Source of the DNA: an uncultured beta proteobacterium
GTDB taxonomy: Bacteria; Pseudomonadota; Gammaproteobacteria; Burkholderiales; Burkholderiaceae_B
Length of the DNA: 16,846 nucleotides
Assembly: GCA_903924715.1 (NCBI GenBank)
Contig: CAIYCP010000733.1
Span: forward strand, 1 to 16,846
Direction: 5' to 3'
Part shown: one piece after another, positions 15,268 through 16,846 of the stretch
Position numbering within the stretch: position 1 is the first letter of the stretch
Layout: every line of letters begins with the position of its first letter
The notes under the pieces: model-generated
What the model was told of the DNA's origin: nothing
The model's input: only the letters and a program-made list of their open reading frames with translations
Database searches by the model: none
Position numbers and translations under genes: made by a program

Positions 15268-16626
15268 TTATGAGGCTCGCGCCCATAATGCATTGGCTGC
15301 TCGTTTTGCCTCGTGCCGGATTTGCTCTGCATCGACCAAGCTTGCGGTACCATCTTCTACAACAATGATGCCATCGACCAGTACAAGCTCAACGTCGCGC
15401 CCTTGACCAACGTGCACGATGTTGCCTAACGGGTTCACAGCCGGCGTGAGATGCGCGCGTCTGAAGTCAAAGACCACCAAATCAGCTTGTTTGCCAACGA
15501 CTAGACTACCGATTTTTTCTTCGAGGCCCATGGCCCGTGCCCCGTTGATGGTTGCCATCCGCAGTGCATCGGCAGGTTGCCAGTCTGCATCGACAGCACC
15601 AACTTGAATTCGACCGATTGCCAGCGCCCAGCGCATGACCTCCACCATGTCGGCGTGCATATTGTCGGTACCTAAAGCGAGGTGGGCACCCGCAGCTCTG
15701 AGTTGTGGGGTGGGCGCCATTGTGCCACCGGTTGCATTGCCTTTCGGGATATGCGCGACGGTGATGGCGGCACGACCTGCGCGGGCGATATCAGATTCGG
15801 TCATGTATAGGCAGTGCGCCGCGGTCAGTCGATGATTTAGCAGGCCAACATCCTCAAGCAGTTCGGCGGGCGTCATGTTTGAACGCCGGCGAATTTGTGC
15901 AACTTCTGTTTTGCTTTGTGCCAGATGCGTCGTGACGCGTAAATCATGGTCGGCTGCAGCTTGGGCGATACGCTTTAGGAAACGATCTGAGCAAGTGTCT
16001 GGAGCATGTGCGGCGAGTTGCACGCCCGTGCGGCCGTTGTACTTGCCACGCCAGCGCTGGGCTAATTCGAGGGCTTCATTGAGCGTTTTTTCTCCAATCG
16101 CGTCGTGATGATTCCAGACGCTATCGGCAACACCTGAAAAATCGACATCGTGAATGCGACCGCAAGAGTAAACGCGCAACCCAAGCTCGGCCATCGCTTC
16201 CATGGTTAGGTCGGCGTGAACGTAGGTATCGTTGATGAGGGTTGAACCAAACTGCATTGCCTCAAGCGCACCTAAACGCGCGAGTGCACGTGCTTCATCA
16301 GGGCTCACGTCATGGCCGTGCGGAATCCCTGGGGTATACGCGGGTGCGAACCCCAAGTCTTCGGCCACGCCGCGCACCATGGTTAGGATGGCATGGGTGT
16401 GGACATTGACTAAACCTGGCGTCACAACGCGATCAGGCAAGGATAAGGTGCGTTTGGCTTGATAGTTCTCTGGCAATGACGAGACTTGACCAATGTAGGT
16501 TAATTGGCTGCCTGAAATACCAATCGCAGCATCGGTGATAAGCGGCTGTTGAGGGTCGCCCGTCAGTACCGTAAGATCTTTCAGTAATAAATCAAATGAG
16601 GGCGCAAGGGCAGGGTGCGTAGTCAT
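15268..16626 (-). CDS. COG0402 amidohydrolase (cytosine/SAH deaminase-chlorohydrolase family)
   Basis: A 452-aa mononuclear-metal amidohydrolase of the ATZ/TRZ group, which deaminates or dechlorinates nitrogen heterocycles. Metal ligands: His76 and His78 in GLVNVHTH, His234 in VTTHLAQ and Asp321 in LGTDNMHAD; His207 (AAHAPDTCS) and His271 (TAAHCLYM) are family landmarks. The C-terminal beta-sandwich segment IGSLVVGKQADLVVFDFRRAHLTP is typical. In most deaminases of this group the third ligand begins HxxE, with Glu as proton shuttle; here it is HLAQ (Gln237), with Glu241 four residues on. Either the acid comes from elsewhere or the reaction differs. The gene starts 6 bp after the stop of the amino-acid ABC ATPase, so they form an operon; AAAGG for its start lies in that gene's last codons. 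Substrate is unknown; the context suggests an imported nitrogen compound. Confidence 0.88.
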   Translation of the reverse strand: MTTHPALAPSFDLLLKDLTVLTGDPQQPLITDAAIGISGSQLTYIGQVSSLPENYQAKRTLSLPDRVVTPGLVNVHTHAILTMVRGVAEDLGFAPAYTPGIPHGHDVSPDEARALARLGALEAMQFGSTLINDTYVHADLTMEAMAELGLRVYSCGRIHDVDFSGVADSVWNHHDAIGEKTLNEALELAQRWRGKYNGRTGVQLAAHAPDTCSDRFLKRIAQAAADHDLRVTTHLAQSKTEVAQIRRRSNMTPAELLEDVGLLNHRLTAAHCLYMTESDIARAGRAAITVAHIPKGNATGGTMAPTPQLRAAGAHLALGTDNMHADMVEVMRWALAIGRIQVGAVDADWQPADALRMATINGARAMGLEEKIGSLVVGKQADLVVFDFRRAHLTPAVNPLGNIVHVGQGRDVELVLVDGIIVVEDGTASLVDAEQIRHEAKRAANALWARAS

Positions 16627-16632
16627 GAGGGG

Positions 16633-16846
16633 TTAGCCTTTCAAGTGCATGAGAAATTGCTTTGTTCTCTCATGTTGAGGATTTACAAAAAGATCTTTTG
16701 GTGGACCTTGTTCAACAATTGAACCGGCATCCATGAATATCACTCGATGTGCGACGTCGCGCGCGAATTGCATTTCGTGCGTGACCACCATCATGGTCAT
16801 ACCTTCTACTGAAAGCGCCTGCATCACCTCAAGTACTTCTTGCACC
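16633..16846 (-). CDS. Polar amino acid ABC transporter ATP-binding protein (C-terminal fragment)
   Basis: The last 70 residues or so of an ATPase of the GlnQ/HisP type; the gene continues beyond the right edge. It opens in VQEVLEVMQALSVEGMTM, the helix after Walker B, then has the H-loop VVTHEM, followed by QFARDVAHRVIFMDAGSIVEQG and the usual tail PPKDLFVNPQHERTKQFLMHLKG. That tail is typical of polar-amino-acid uptake ATPases and unlike the two peptide-type ATPases at 2751-4837. The true start, Walker A and signature are outside the window. Being 6 bp upstream of the amidohydrolase, it suggests uptake of an amino-acid-like or cyclic nitrogen compound that the amidohydrolase then processes (inference). 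Confidence 0.93.
   Translation of the reverse strand, partial: VQEVLEVMQALSVEGMTMMVVTHEMQFARDVAHRVIFMDAGSIVEQGPPKDLFVNPQHERTKQFLMHLKG

Noticed and set aside
1..16846. Search for mobile elements, CRISPR, phage, toxin-antitoxin or defence genes
   Set aside because: No transposase, integrase, direct-repeat array, tRNA end or defence-type domain was recognised on either strand; the unusual content is metabolic.

Overview
The window looks like accessory catabolic and transport DNA of a Gram-negative betaproteobacterium, most likely Burkholderiales of the Alcaligenaceae type. The reasons are two stand-alone Bug/TctC-family periplasmic binding proteins, an LPS-export permease (LptF), and a dense mix of amidohydrolases, a racemase homologue and ABC uptake genes. 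The genus cannot be fixed from the sequence. Genes are packed closely, no gene-free stretch exceeds about 170 bp, and there is no tRNA, rRNA, CRISPR array, insertion sequence or phage gene.

Region 1 (1-5551, minus strand) is one operon read right to left: a DUF1028 putative Ntn-hydrolase, two peptide-type ABC ATPases (DppD-like with a TTG start, then DppF-like), a family-5 solute-binding protein, and two DppB/DppC-type permeases, the last cut by the window edge. Three of the junctions abut or overlap. It should import a peptide, opine or similar amide.

Region 2 (5672-7153, plus) is a class V PLP-dependent enzyme with an apparent Tat signal, divergent from region 1. It ends in a perfect 17-bp hairpin that also terminates the opposing gene.

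Region 3 (7221-9338) holds two divergent Bug binding proteins with no TctA/TctB membrane partners in the window.

Region 4 (9447-13372, plus) is the core. A hydantoinase/dihydropyrimidinase-family hydrolase, an unrecognised 124-aa protein and a COG0523 (CobW-like) GTPase are translationally coupled by TAATG and ATGA junctions. A divergent member of the L-asparaginase family follows. The hydantoinase keeps its metal ligands but has lost several substrate-binding residues. The asparaginase-like protein keeps the nucleophile and lysine but has lost all three residues that hold the alpha-amino group of asparagine. One coherent reading is a cyclic imide or related ring-amide pathway: ring opening to a half-amide such as succinamate (desamino-asparagine), then amide hydrolysis by the asparaginase-like protein. 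The GTPase may serve the hydantoinase metal site. This pathway is inference.

Region 5 (13391-16846) contains a lone lptF (minus) without lptG beside it, a racemase-superfamily protein (plus) whose usual cysteine pair is disturbed, and, convergent with it by 3 bp, a COG0402 amidohydrolase (minus). The latter lies 6 bp downstream of the end of a polar-amino-acid ABC ATPase gene that runs off the right edge.
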